Shown: piece after piece, positions 11,576 to 21,720 of the stretch | Position numbering within the stretch: the stretch's first letter is position 1 | How the letters are laid out: each line of letters opens with the position of its first letter | Origin: Doryteuthis pealeii | Lineage: Eukaryota > Mollusca > Cephalopoda > Myopsida > Loliginidae | Reading direction: 5' to 3' | Assembly: GCA_023376005.1 (NCBI GenBank) | Contig: CM042145.1 | Location: 67,243,265 to 67,307,264 of the forward strand | Length of the DNA stretch: 64,000 bases | Notes under the pieces: model-generated | What the model was told of the DNA's origin: nothing | What the model saw: the letters and a program-made list of their open reading frames with translations, nothing else | Databases searched by the model: none | Program-made: the position numbers and the translations under genes

Positions 11576-12455
11576 CACTACAACCTTTTTTTCTTGTTTT
11601 TAATACAAACTGTTGAAATTTAAAACCTGTGATTGTTTTTCTTTCACCACCATACACTCATTTTAACGCCCTGTTTATAACAACGCCATAACCAGAACAC
11701 AAAGTTATATGGTTTCAAGTAACTAAAAATGATCCTTAGTAAACAATTATTACTACAAGTAATTATCCTTGATACAAATAATTTACAGTTAATATGGCAT
11801 CAAATATTCAAATATAATACGAATAATCTTTAAACAGATCTATTTGATTCATTGATATAAAAAACAAATCAGATAATTGCTTGAGTTGAAGCTTTATTGA
11901 AACAGAAGGCAACGGTGGTTAGTTAGGGTGGAGCTTTAAATATACATATAGATGGTTGATCAAGGGGGATACATCTATGGTTGGCTTCAGAACAGCAGCC
12001 TAACAGGTACAATGAGTAATGACCTCATTTTAGTTTTTATAGTTATAAGGTTTTCGCCGATGTACTCTCTAGCCTTCTTCAGGTCGTTGTCACAATCGGT
12101 AACCATTGTGGAATTTCGAACAGAACTATTTATTTAATTGGCAGAGGTAGGTTGTTCTCATCCCATACTGTACATGCAAAGACGATTTCTCGTATCAGCC
12201 AAATCGATCGAATTAATTCGTCCCTAAGATGTTTCTTGTTTTTTAAAGTAAACCAGAAGATATCTTATATCATGCACTGCCTGACCTACAGATCCAGGCT
12301 TATGCGCATGTCTACATACATTTAGATAGAAAGATTAAAAGAAAATGTAGTAATATGGATTAAGCAACGAGTTTATGACAAACTTTATTGAGAATATTCC
12401 ATTTTTAAAATAAGCACACGTACACACTAACTTATACATCCATATATATATATAC
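11576..12455. other. Unclassified sequence without recognisable gene
   Basis: No domain, RNA fold or repeat is evident, apart from a short AT-rich run at 11710-11880. Confidence 0.45.

Positions 12456-12458
<3 letters not shown>

Positions 12459-12521
<63 letters not shown>
12459..12521 (+). repeat. (AG)n microsatellite
   Basis: About 31 AG units. Confidence 0.95.
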
Positions 12522-12525
<4 letters not shown>

Positions 12526-12654
12526 CCAAATTGCCACTTTAAACTTTCCGTTGCAGTGGCATCAGTAAATTATCCAAAAGTGCTCAATATATTAAAAACA
12601 ACAACAACAACAATAATAATAATAATGATACTACTATAATAATAATAATAAAAA

Positions 12655-12945
12655 ATCTGGACCTTGCCAGAGAACTGAAAAAGTTATGGAATATGAAAGT
12701 CAAAGTTATACCAATTGTAGTTGATGCACTTGGAACGGTCCCAAAAGGATTGGAAAAGGGTTTGGAAAGTTTGGAAATCAGAGGAAGAATTGAAACCATT
12801 CAGAACACTGCACTGCTGCAATCTGCCAGAATACTCAGAAGAGTCCTGGAGACCTGAGGAGACCTGCTGTCACTCAGACTCCGGTGAAAGGCCATCAGCT
12901 AACACTGATGTGAAAACTCAAAAGGAGTAAATAATAATGATAATA
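12655..12945 (+). mobile_element. LINE-A 3' end (C-terminal ~70 codons plus 3' UTR)
   Basis: Encodes, in shifting frames, the same C-terminal block as at 166-432 (DLARELKKLWNMKVK, VVDALGTVPKGLE, SARILRRVLET), followed by the shared 3' UTR and an ATA-rich tail that grades into TAG repeats. It is severely 5'-truncated, typical of abortive LINE insertion. Confidence 0.8.
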
Positions 12946-12993
12946 AATAATAGTAGTAGTAGTAGTAGTAGTGGTAGTAGTAGTAACAATAAT

Positions 12994-13041
12994 TTAAGGT
13001 CTACCATGGTTTCAATGCAAATGACTTCATCAGGACCCTAA
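12994..13041 (-). ncRNA. Hammerhead ribozyme in left inverted repeat
   Basis: Minus-strand stem I has 8 bp (UUAGGGUC with GACCUUAA, one G-U). The core CUGAUGA and GAAA are intact, stem III is AC/GU with a CAUG loop, and the cleavage triplet is GUA. Stem II is weak: AGU/AUU, three pairs with a seven-base loop. Confidence 0.65.
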
Positions 13042-13233
13042 CATACGCTTAAGTCGATGTAATTCCTTGGTTAAACTGAGATAAACTTAATTTTGGATAC
13101 TAACGGTTGAATGCTATGTTGCTTAATATGTTTTTCGAATTACCGCGTGTGGTTTATTCTATTTGTTTATTTATTCCTTAGTCCTCATTTCTGATATTAA
13201 TTTAATTCTAATTATAGATAATAGCTAGTAAAA

Positions 13234-13620
13234 CAATTAAAGTTTAATTCAAATTATATTTTAGAGATTGAATATTACTAATTAATAGTTTTCATTGTTC
13301 TTTTCATTATCTCTCCCATATAAATTATTAACTATTAAAACATATTTTCTAATTTATTTAGTTAAATTCAATATTGTAATTCTAATAATATTTATTGCTC
13401 GACCCAATTGAGGTCTACAATTGCAGATTGATTCAATTAAAGTTTAATTCAAATTATATTTTTAAGGAATTGAATATTACTAATTAATAGTTTTCATTGT
13501 TCTTTTCATTATCTCTCCCATATAAATTAATAACTGTTAAAACATATTTTCTAATTTATTTAGTTAAATTCAATATTGTAATTCTAATAATATTTATTGC
13601 TCGACCCAATCGATGTCTAC
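13234..13620 (+). repeat. Tandem duplication, period exactly 200 bp
   Basis: The sequence beginning CAATTAAAGTTTAATTC at 13234 recurs at 13434 with very few differences through CTCGACCCAAT and TCTACAATTG. A single diverged inverted unit lies at 52572-52935. Confidence 0.9.
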
Positions 13621-13905
13621 AATTGAGGATTGATTCAATTCTATAATTTAAAAATTTGATTTTCGTAGATATTCCATTCAATAATTGGTGTTATGTTCTG
13701 ATCCTTTAAATCCCAAATATACCAGATAGAGTTGTTGTGTTTCTAAGTTTAATATTAGTAAATGAGAGTTTATGGTCGGTAAATCTAGATTTGAACTCAG
13801 ACTTCGAGCATCCACATAGAATTTAGTTAGATTCAATCGTTATAATCCGAAAAGAAGTTTATCTCACTTTAACTAAGGAATTACATCGACTTAGTGAAGT
13901 GTATA

Positions 13906-13954
13906 GTAGGGTCCTTATGAAAACATTTGGATTGAAACCATGGTAGAATCTTAA
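13906..13954 (+). ncRNA. Decayed hammerhead in right inverted repeat
   Basis: Mirror of 12994-13041, but the core reads CUUAUGA (the essential G is lost) and the outer part of stem I is mismatched. GAAAC and the GUA triplet remain. It is expected to be inactive. Confidence 0.55.
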
Positions 13955-13975
13955 CACTTTTCCTCTACTACTATA

Positions 13976-13980
<5 letters not shown>

Positions 13981-14028
<48 letters not shown>
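13981..14028 (+). repeat. (TA)n microsatellite
   Basis: About 24 TA units. Confidence 0.95.
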
Positions 14029-14031
<3 letters not shown>

Positions 14032-14182
14032 TAAAACGTGTGATAGCACGTGTGATACCCTGTCCTCATCAGCCGCCAACCAGGAGTGATGACACAATTT
14101 CGGTAGCTTAAGGCGGTACTGCCACTCCCGCACGTTATCAAGCAGCTTTTGCCACCGGACAGACTATTAAAAACGATACATC

Positions 14183-15420
14183 CTAGAACAACAAAGAGAA
14201 GAAATTATAACATACTTTCATCTTGGGAGTTCGTTTTAAGTGCAGTTTGGGATTTTTTAAAACGCATTTCACTTTCGGTCGTTGATATTTGCAGAAACTG
14301 TTTTTTGATGTTATGTAACCACACAGGAATTGTGATTCCGCGCGCATATCATACATGCTGAAGACATTTGACCTCGACCAAATCAAGCTTGATGCATATT
14401 GCACCGTGATCTGAAGACGATGAGAGGCAATTTTTAAACAGCGGCCAGTGATTCTTATTTTTGAAAGAAACGAAATGAATGATTGCCCTAGAAATCCACG
14501 ACAACCAATCTGAATAGGAATCACATGTCCAACCCTTTTCTATGCAGTCGGCACGCAGTCACTCGTATCGGGTCTTTTTTCCCGCTAGTGTGCCTCCCAC
14601 GGTACAGTTAATTCTATGAGGAGGACATTCCTCTTTGAGCTGGACCACGCTACAATCTCTGGGCGTTTGTTTGTTTGAATTATGTGAACTGAAAATTGTA
14701 TGGATGTCTTGAGATCCTCCGAAACCTTCCAGTCACCAGCTCCATTCAGCAGCTTTATGTTGGGATTTTCTTTCTTCACGGGGCATTCACCTTCCTTGGG
14801 AAACTGAATTTTGGATTTCCTGGCTGCAACAGGCTACTGGTTTGCTGCCACACATTGTGTTCTTATTAAATTCGCGACCACCTCCAAAACCTTGTTATGT
14901 CGCCACGTGTACATCCAGAGTGATTGTGGACATTCGGATAGCACATAAAACAAAGTACCTTGATCACTTTTGCACAAAAAGCACTGGTCTAATCGGTATA
15001 TCCTCATAATTTTAGATTGGTCGCATTTGGCAGGAGATAATTTGAAGATCGAAGAAGGAATGATATTGCTAGTGGTTTCAGTGCAATTCTAAGATAATTT
15101 AATTAGTTCGATATCATTCCATTTTGTCCAAGCACATTGTTTGGGCGGAGTAACTGCAGTAACTGTTCTCTGCTCTTGCTCAAACATCCTGACTTCGATC
15201 ACCATGTCTCTTTCCCACTTTGGACTCTCTTTAGAGAATACCTTGTTGCTCGTACTGCCTAGTCCAGCTCGATTAGTTTGAGATACATCTATAATGTCTT
15301 TGATTCGTAGGCAGCATTCCGCTTCTTGGGCAATCTTAACGGCTGACCACTTCATGCCTGCTTTTATCTCTGGATGTGCCTTCCGAATTACCTCTGGACT
15401 CTTTATCATCATATGAAGGC
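14183..15420 (-). mobile_element. LINE-B: decayed C-terminal region of a second non-LTR reverse transcriptase family
   Basis: Minus-strand segments read in the order of an intact relative. 15412-15089 gives SPEVIRKAHPEIKAGMKW, TNRAGLGSTSNK and CAWTKWNDIE. About 15000-14870 gives a zinc-knuckle-like CFLCKSDQG with ECPQSLWMYTWRHNKVLE. 14779-14585 gives LNGAGDWKVSEDLKTS and RNVLLIELTVPWE, and 14524-14350 gives GCRGFLGQSFISFLSK. Stops and frameshifts separate them and the ~14540-14580 junction is damaged. The LIELTVPWE block is typical of the C-terminal domain of a widespread invertebrate LINE group. The polymerase domain is not present, so this is a dead 5'-truncated copy. Confidence 0.8.
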
Positions 15421-16060
15421 GTACTTTCCCAATCTTGAACTCTTCTACAAGTGAAGATGTTGTTATCAGTATTATTATATAAACCTCTTTTTAAAAAACA
15501 AAGAGGAACTTACGATGGTCATCTGGAAGATACTGAAGACGTATAGTGTTGTGTCGGGGCTCGGGAGGCGAAAGTGCTACATTATATCATTTAATCTTAG
15601 CCATCATTTAATTCTGGAGCCCAAGAGTTTTTTCAAAAATTCCCTAATTCATTACATTCATAAAATTGCATTTCTAAAATCCTCACAATTATAACATCAT
15701 GATGGATAAAAATGATAAAAATATAAATAAAATTAAGATAACCCATAACAATAAAGATATAAAAACAATAAAATATCATATAAACTTATATATGAAATAA
15801 GATATAAAAGAATAAATAAAATATAAATTATGAATATAAATATAAAAAGATTGATATAACAAAATAAAGATAAATAATAAAATAAAAATAGAATATAAAA
15901 AATTAAACATTAAAAAATACATAAGAAATTAATAAATGATGATAATACATACAAATAAAACATAAAAAATGAAAAAAATAAAAAAAATAAATGAAAAATA
16001 AAATAAAAATGAAAATGAAAATAATAATACAAAAATCAAATATAACAGAATTATCCGTGG
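15421..16060. other. Very AT-rich low-complexity sequence
   Basis: From about 15660 the sequence is almost only A and T with ATAAA-type words. No gene is seen. Confidence 0.6.
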
Positions 16061-16064
16061 TTGT

Positions 16065-16560
16065 ATTTCTCATACTTAATATTTACTTATGTTTTCTTGT
16101 AGTGTATATTTCGTCTGTAGATTGGTTTGGTATTTCTTCTTACGATTCTGAGTAGCAGCTTTTGTATTTCTGCTGTTTGGCCTGAGTAGCTCTTAGTCGA
16201 TGACTGGTTCGTTTATCTCTCGAAAGGTCGATCCTGTCTTCTTTGCTGTTTCTGGCTGGTTCTTTTTCTTAAGATGTTGTTGAGATGTCCTGGTTGTCGT
16301 TTGTTTTTAGTCACCGACACCAGACATTTATTTTAAGGAATTCACATTTTAATTAATTTAAGTCTGGATCCGGATGACTTAAACACGTGCGCAAGGAGGT
16401 CTAGCTAACCGCCGGCAATTACTTCTTCATCGGTCGGCAGCCACCAAGGGATTGGCTATATTATCTCACACTTGCACTGCCAATGGATGAGGGGTCAAAA
16501 AATAAGGTTACAAAACATCACTCAAAATCCTTAACCGTGTTAAAATGGTTAAGTTTGAAT
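16065..16560 (-). mobile_element. LTR-retrotransposon end (LTR plus start of internal region)
   Basis: On the minus strand an AATAAA signal is followed by GTCTGGTGTCGGTGACTAAAAACA and then a purine-rich leader. This matches in layout and partly in sequence the LTR ends at 24355-24690 and 26505-26930 (AATAAA, GTCTTG.GTTATTA, CTAAAAACTA). The LTR 5' boundary is unclear. No protease or polymerase follows. Confidence 0.5.
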
Positions 16561-16679
16561 TTAAATAATATTCTCTACACTAACTGCGCATAATTGATTG
16601 TACGCCCATTAATTAAGAAAAATAATAAAATTATAGACGATAATAAAACATAGAATAACGATAATAATAACACTAGAGT

Positions 16680-16830
16680 TATGTAGTGACTACAAGAGGC
16701 TACCCGGCGACGCCTTGGTAGAGGAGAAAAACATGGTGTAATAATCATTTGCAGATCTATTACTACTGAATAGCGTTGTGCACCAAATAGGTCGAAGTCA
16801 TTACAACAGGGCTTGGTGACACCACAAAGA
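16680..16830 (-). mobile_element. Fragment shared with the Helitron-like end at 53398
   Basis: GTAGAGGAGAAAAACATGGT and GCAGATCTATTAC...CTGAATAGCG recur at 53430-53490 beside a CTAG-terminated end. Here the sequence diverges beyond about 16780. Confidence 0.5.
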
Positions 16831-17091
16831 CGACTGTCCATCATCACTACGATGTCAAAACGAACCATATAACAATAATACGAAAGTCTGGTGTGAGTAC
16901 ATCACTCACTGCTGGCTATGTTGAAAATCTAAGCCCTAAGGGGAGGACAGGGCAAAGCTTATAATTACAAATTGAAGCAGTACTTGCTAATTGCTCCGTT
17001 GATGACCTTAAAAGTCAAATTGAATTTTTTTAGGTCTGATGAAGCAGCTGGCTGCAAAGTCTTTCTTGATAACATAGGAGAAGACCATAAG

Positions 17092-17260
17092 TGTGGGGAT
17101 TTAAATAAAATGAAATAAAATTAAATAAATAAATAAAAAGTGCTGAGCGTCTGGACTCTAGCGTCCAGATTTAACGGTCTGATCAATAAAGTCTCCATCT
17201 ATACTTCGGAGCAGTTGTGTCTTTTTATTTCTCTTCAACACATCATTTCATATTCCTCAT
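17092..17260 (+). repeat. 5' LTR
   Basis: Carries a TTTAAAT box, GAGCGTCTGGACTCTAGCG, an AATAAA poly(A) signal (17185-17190) and a T-rich 3' end. It matches the 3' LTR closely with scattered substitutions. Confidence 0.85.
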
Positions 17261-17385
17261 AAATTGGTGATCTACTGACGTGATCTATATAAAAAGAAAT
17301 AAAAAAACCCAAAAAAACTTAAAGGTTCATCGCAGATTTTATTATCAAAATATCACATCAGGGAAACCGCACCACATCGAAGAGA

Positions 17386-17589
17386 ATGCCTCCCACTACA
17401 AACAGCAACAACAAAAAAATCGACACCGATGTATATGAAATGGACACCAAGAAGAAGAAAAGAAAGAAAGAAGAAAGGGGACAAAATATAAATTACGACA
17501 AAAACAAAATAAAAATAAAAATGGGGCTGATAAAAAAAAAAAAAAAATTTTTAAGTAAAAAAAGGGAAAGTAAAAAAAAACGTGAGTAA
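17386..17589 (+). pseudogene. Gag-like N-terminal remnant of the LTR element
   Basis: An ATG about 125 bp after the LTR opens 67 codons beginning MPPTTNSNNKKIDTDVYEM, followed by Lys/Glu-rich low complexity and a stop. The position matches a gag start, but there is no zinc knuckle or capsid motif. Function is inferred only from position. Confidence 0.4.
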
Positions 17590-17754
17590 ATAATTACAAT
17601 TTGTCCTTGCACATACAAATAATAACACATAAAATATTGTTCCTTCCTTTACTGTTTTTTTTATTATCTCTTGACTACTCCCGTTGCGGAAGTTAACCTT
17701 AACCCCCCCAAAAAAAAACAAAACAAACAACATAATTTTTTCCACATTCATAAA

Positions 17755-17787
<33 letters not shown>

Positions 17788-17788
<1 letters not shown>

Positions 17789-18430
17789 CTTATTATAATG
17801 GAGATTGTGGGTTTGTCTGTCTGTAACCGAAACTATATTACTATATAAGTCACAATTCCTTTAGTTATTTACATCATATTCTCCATGATTTTATTTTTAT
17901 TTAAACCTCAATTATTAATAAAATTGTTTTACATTACCTACACTGTTGACCATATCTTCATACTAATAACATGCAATTGTATTTATATATAAAACAAAAT
18001 AGAGGTTTACAGTGTGAATGGGAAGGCTAATTTGCATATTGATCTAAAAAAAATGATTTTAATAAATATATGCTTAGTATTATTGATTTCTAATTGTTTG
18101 GTTTTATCTTATTGAATATGAGCAAAAATCTCTTCAATAAATCTTAAAAGAAATCCCTTAACAAGAAGAAATAACTGTAATATTATTCTTTACTTACTAT
18201 TTTAACTAAACAGTTTAATTAGGAAAATTTACCAATGAAAGACAGGAGTAACGGAAAAGGATGGAAGAGTTAGTTTCAAAGTTGTTCTATTTTTCAATCA
18301 TACCCCCTCTGTTCAAAATCTTTTTATCTACATTCTTATTCAGTTTCACTAGCCTTTCTAATTTAATATCATATTTTATTATAAAATTTAACTAAAATAC
18401 TTGCACCCGGAGGTTGCATATATTTGCTAG
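17788..18430 (+). mobile_element. Non-autonomous Helitron, copy H1
   Basis: Begins A|TCTTATTATAATGGAGATTG and ends with a hairpin (GCACCC...GG.TGC) eleven bases before a terminal CTAG|T. These are the Helitron hallmarks: TC at 5', CTRR at 3', insertion between A and T, no target duplication. There is no Rep/helicase gene. Copies H2 (50176), H3 (48152) and H4 (55371) align along their length. It sits inside the LTR retrotransposon and is therefore younger than it. Confidence 0.85.
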
Positions 18431-18895
18431 TATATATAAAGGAAATTGTGAGTAAATAATATTTTTATATTTTTTCCACAGTCATCAAAAATAATTTTAA
18501 AAATAAAAAAAAATTTAAAAAAACCCAAAAAACCCCACTCACTTCCACCACTACTAGCGAAATTCTGAACACTGTTATACACATTCACCTTACCCAACTT
18601 TAAAAAAATTAAATGAACCTACTACACCTTCATACTACTAAACCATACACGGACCTATAGCCAACCTAGCAGGGGATTTAATTTTAAAAATTAAAAAAAT
18701 TAAATTTAAAAAAGAAAAAGAAAAGAAGGTCAAATAATCATGTTCCTTTTGCGTCCATACTAAAGTTTGCACCAAAAAAAAAAGACAGATTATATAAAAA
18801 AAAAGAAAGGCTTTGTTTTTAAATTCGTCCCCACGCGAAACGCGTGTAAACGATAAAAAATAATCAACCATAATTCTCCATCGTGACGACCTGGC

Positions 18896-18897
<2 letters not shown>

Positions 18898-18946
<49 letters not shown>
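18898..18946 (+). repeat. (AC)n microsatellite
   Basis: About 24 AC units inside the LTR element. Confidence 0.95.
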
Positions 18947-18947
<1 letters not shown>

Positions 18948-19159
18948 AAAAAAATAATTTTCAAGGACAAAAGAGTTGGACAATAACCCTCTTGTTTCTT
19001 TAAAGGATTCGTTTGCACCAAAGAAGCCAAAGAAATAATCCAACCTAGAAATTAACCGACGCCAACAAAATAACCAAAGCGACCAACGAACGAACGAGTC
19101 CTTCTACGAAACCAAAATGACAAGGAAAAAAAAAAAATAACACACACTTTTGACTTTCA

Positions 19160-19305
19160 CATACACAACCCTACAGAGCTGGTCCTTTTTAGCCAGGGAG
19201 GAATTCCCTCGCTAACAAAGTCACCTCTGCCTTCTTACATACACAACCCTACAGAGGTATAATTGGTCCTTTTTAGCCAGAGAGAAATTCCCTCGCTACG
19301 GGTCA
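19160..19305 (+). repeat. Direct duplication, period ~78 bp
   Basis: ACATACACAACCCTACAGAG followed by GGTCCTTTTTAGCCAG and ATTCCCTCGCTA occurs twice in a row. Confidence 0.85.
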
Positions 19306-19429
19306 CTATAACCTCGTTCAAACCTGAATAATAAAGATATCTTTGCCTTACACACACCTTACAAAAAAAAAAACCTTACAAAAACAAAAAAATACACCTT
19401 ACAAACCCGCTACTTGGGTGGGGATGTAT

Positions 19430-19594
19430 TGTGGGGATTTAAATAAAATCAAAATTAAATAAATAAATAAAAAGTTCTGAGCGTCTGGACTCTAGCGTCC
19501 AGAGTTAACGGTCTGATGAATAAAGTCTTCATCTATACTTCGAAACAGTTGTGTCTTTTTATTTCTCTCCATCCCATCATTTCATATTCCCCAT
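19430..19594 (+). repeat. 3' LTR
   Basis: Second copy of the 17092-17260 LTR, followed directly by the ATAAG target duplication. Confidence 0.85.
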
Positions 19595-19639
19595 ATAAGC
19601 TAGCAGAATTCTGTGCTCATGTTGTGTGTGGACCATGCC

Positions 19640-20231
19640 ATAGACAAAAGTACAAAGAAAAAAAACTGAGCAGAAGACCGGGATTCAAATATTGTTATTG
19701 TTCACTACTGGTGAGAATGTTTTCAGTTCGTCTGGAAGTTCTGTTTATACAATTGGACTTATTGCTATTGCTACATTACTTTCTCCAAGTCATGCAGCAC
19801 ACTATGATTCATTATACAATGATTATAGACAGTAGACAGAAAGAAATAATGTTCAACATGAGGGATTCAAAGGCTTTGTATCAAACAGATTTGGATGCAT
19901 TGCAGACTTAGCAAAGTTATTTGTGGCATATCAGGAGAATATACAAGTTCTCTTTGATGATATAGTTGATATTAATAGCAACAAGTTGGTGCGTGTTGTT
20001 TCTACATACATTCAGAATGAGTGGTTTGTCCTGTGTCCGGAAATATTCAGGATGATGGGAGACATCCTCATATTCCCTCTGATGCACTTTCTGAGGATTG
20101 ATGAAATGACCACCAGTGATATGCCACTTGACAGAAATTGGACTGGGGTGAAAATTTTCTTTGAACCCAAATTGATTGTTCTCAAGGAATTAGAGGATGG
20201 AAAACGAGAGGGTGAACCAAATGGCATTTAA
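19640..20231 (+). pseudogene. Unidentified protein-coding remnant, probably transposon-derived
   Basis: Two plus-strand blocks read as one protein if frame changes are allowed. About 19730-19850 reads SGSSVYTIGLIAIATLLSPS-like, then EGFKGFVSNRFGCIADLAKL. It continues into the open frame 19923-20231 with FDDIVDINSNKLVRVVSTYI, EWFVLCPEIFRM and DRNWTGVKIFFEPKL. The sequence has normal protein-like composition, unlike its AT-rich surroundings. I do not recognise the family with certainty; it resembles mollusc-specific uncharacterised proteins of repeat type. Frameshifts make it a pseudogene, and no introns are evident. Confidence 0.5.
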
Positions 20232-20368
20232 TAGCTGGAAGCTGCAATAATGAAGAAAGTCTTGGAATAAAAGCTATATTGTCAGTAAGAAAAAACTGTT
20301 TAAAAATATAGAAATACTTAAAGAGAGGATATTGAGCATTTCGTGTGTTTCTTATTTGTCGAAGTGAC

Positions 20369-20371
<3 letters not shown>

Positions 20372-20433
<62 letters not shown>
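20372..20433 (+). repeat. (TA)n microsatellite
   Basis: About 30 TA units with one interruption. Confidence 0.95.
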
Positions 20434-20436
<3 letters not shown>

Positions 20437-20712
20437 TAATATTCAGTGCTGTATTTATAAATAAATATTGCTCAATTTCGTGGATAGAACAATTCTATCT
20501 AAGTTAGTGTAGTAGACATGAAGTCTTTAGCACTTGTTCACTGACAGTCCCCCGCTTAAGCGAATTTCAAACCAACCCGAACATCTATAAAAAGATTCAT
20601 AAAATTTTGTTCTAACCACTATAGTCTATTAACAATTTTTCTGTAGTGAGGTTTGCAATATACGGTCTGTATCCCTTGCAGAACGGTAAGACCCTCACAA
20701 ACAGGTGTGTAC

Positions 20713-20835
20713 TGGGTATGACACTAAACTGCATCTCATGGCAAGGCTCTGTTTCTGGAGATCTGGGGAGTATGGAGTACCACTACATTGTCATTATTCT
20801 GACCCGTAGCGTTAGTACCTGTTAGGGTCTATATA
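20713..20835 (+). mobile_element. R600 retroposon, short 3'-half fragment
   Basis: Aligns to the middle of the R600 element (AAACT.CATCT.ATGG, TGGAGTACC, AGTACCTGTTAGGGTC) in plus orientation. Confidence 0.6.
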
Positions 20836-21016
20836 TATTTTTTTGATTATTAGTATTCGATAGTACCGTGTGCATTCCCCAATCTTTCAAGAAACAACTA
20901 CACAAAAATGTAAATGTAAACGTAAAATGTAGGCCAGATCCTAACTTCTAGGCATAAAATAACCCTGGACAAGTTGCCATGACGTTAAAATCAGTCGATT
21001 TACTGAACGTTTTATA

Positions 21017-21057
21017 TCAAACATGGGAGTGAGATTTATTCTCACTCCCATGTTTGA
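21017..21057. repeat. Perfect 18-bp inverted repeat (hairpin)
   Basis: Arms 21017-21034 and 21040-21057 (TCAAACATGGGAGTGAGA and its complement) around a five-base loop. Confidence 0.95.
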
Positions 21058-21167
21058 CCCATGGAAGGATTATCTCGTAGAAAAACTTATCAGCCAAATG
21101 AATTAGTGTTCAAAGTGTCGGTTTTTACCAAGACTTGAACAACAACCTATTGTATCGACCGAAATTG

Positions 21168-21720
21168 TTTGTTTTGTTTTGTTTTGTTTTACGGCATACA
21201 AACATCGGTGGGTCATTTAATGCCGTTGTGAAATAAATTCATTCTTAATGCATAATACAATTTTGTTCATCAACTCATGTTTTTCTATTCAACCCATAGA
21301 TGAGACCCTAACAGGTACTACCACTCCGGGTCAGAGTGGACCAGGAAGCAATGGTGATGAAGGGGTACTCCACATTCCCCAAATCTCCAAAACTGGAACC
21401 TCACCATCAGATAGAGTTTAACGTCATTCCCATGACATGTAGACCAGCAGCCACCGCCTTCTCGCACCCATATGAATCATATAAATCATATAGGTGCTAG
21501 GGCTTGATGTGACCAGCCGATTGATCGGGGGGGGCCTCTCCGACAACCCGTCTAGCCCAAGATAGGGCCAAAGTGGAGTATTGCAAGTCATGGACTGCTC
21601 ATCCACCTGGGTTCTATCCTTAAGCATCACGGGTCGCCACCCACGGCCAACAGGTGGCCCCATTGGGGGAGTTTTACCCCTCTGCAGAAGTGCATTCTAA
21701 CGCCTCAGCCGACAGGGCGG
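21168..21720 (-). mobile_element. R600 retroposon, copy 3
   Basis: Minus-strand copy starting CCGCCCTGTCGGCTGAGGCG and ending in a GTTTT/CAAAC-type tail. It is flanked by imperfect 11-bp duplications (GACCGAAATTG and GGTCGAAATTG). It keeps an 80-codon open frame (21663-21424) shared with copies 1 and 2, with an in-frame internal deletion. Retroposition is inferred from the variable target duplication and the A/C-rich 3' tail. Confidence 0.8.

Larger units (their letters stand above)
12994..13954 (+). mobile_element. Inverted-repeat element with hammerhead-like ends and internal tandem duplication
   Basis: The first ~95 bp (12994-13090) and last ~95 bp (13860-13954) are inverted copies sharing CTACCATGGTTTCAAT, AGGACCCTA and GTCGATGTAATTCC. 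TTAA stands at both outer ends. Between them lies a 200-bp tandem duplication (13234-13433 and 13434-13620). No transposase is encoded. The left inverted repeat folds as a hammerhead ribozyme on the minus strand and the right as a mutated one on the plus strand. The element may therefore be two opposed ribozyme retroposon ends rather than a classical DNA transposon; TTAA could otherwise suggest a piggyBac-type target. Confidence 0.7.
17092..19594 (+). mobile_element. Non-autonomous LTR retrotransposon (2.5 kb) with 5-bp target duplication
   Basis: Two direct LTRs of about 165-169 bp (17092-17260 and 19430-19594) start TGTGGGGATTTAAAT and end TTCC.CAT. They are flanked by the perfect 5-bp duplication ATAAG at 17087-17091 and 19595-19599. 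A primer-binding-like TGGTGATCTACTGACG begins four bases after LTR1, and a G-rich polypurine-like tract (GGGTGGGGATG) precedes LTR2. The interior has no pol and only a short gag-like start, plus a 643-bp Helitron that inserted later. It must have moved with enzymes supplied in trans. Confidence 0.85.

Noticed and set aside
14030..14080. CTGATGAGGACAGGG on the minus strand as a hammerhead
   Set aside because: No GAAA follows and no stem II fits; only the first half of the core is present.
17033..17075. CTGATGAAGCAGCTGGCTGC as a hammerhead on the plus strand
   Set aside because: A stem II-like hairpin exists, but GAAA is replaced by AAAG and stem I is absent. It is at best a very old remnant.
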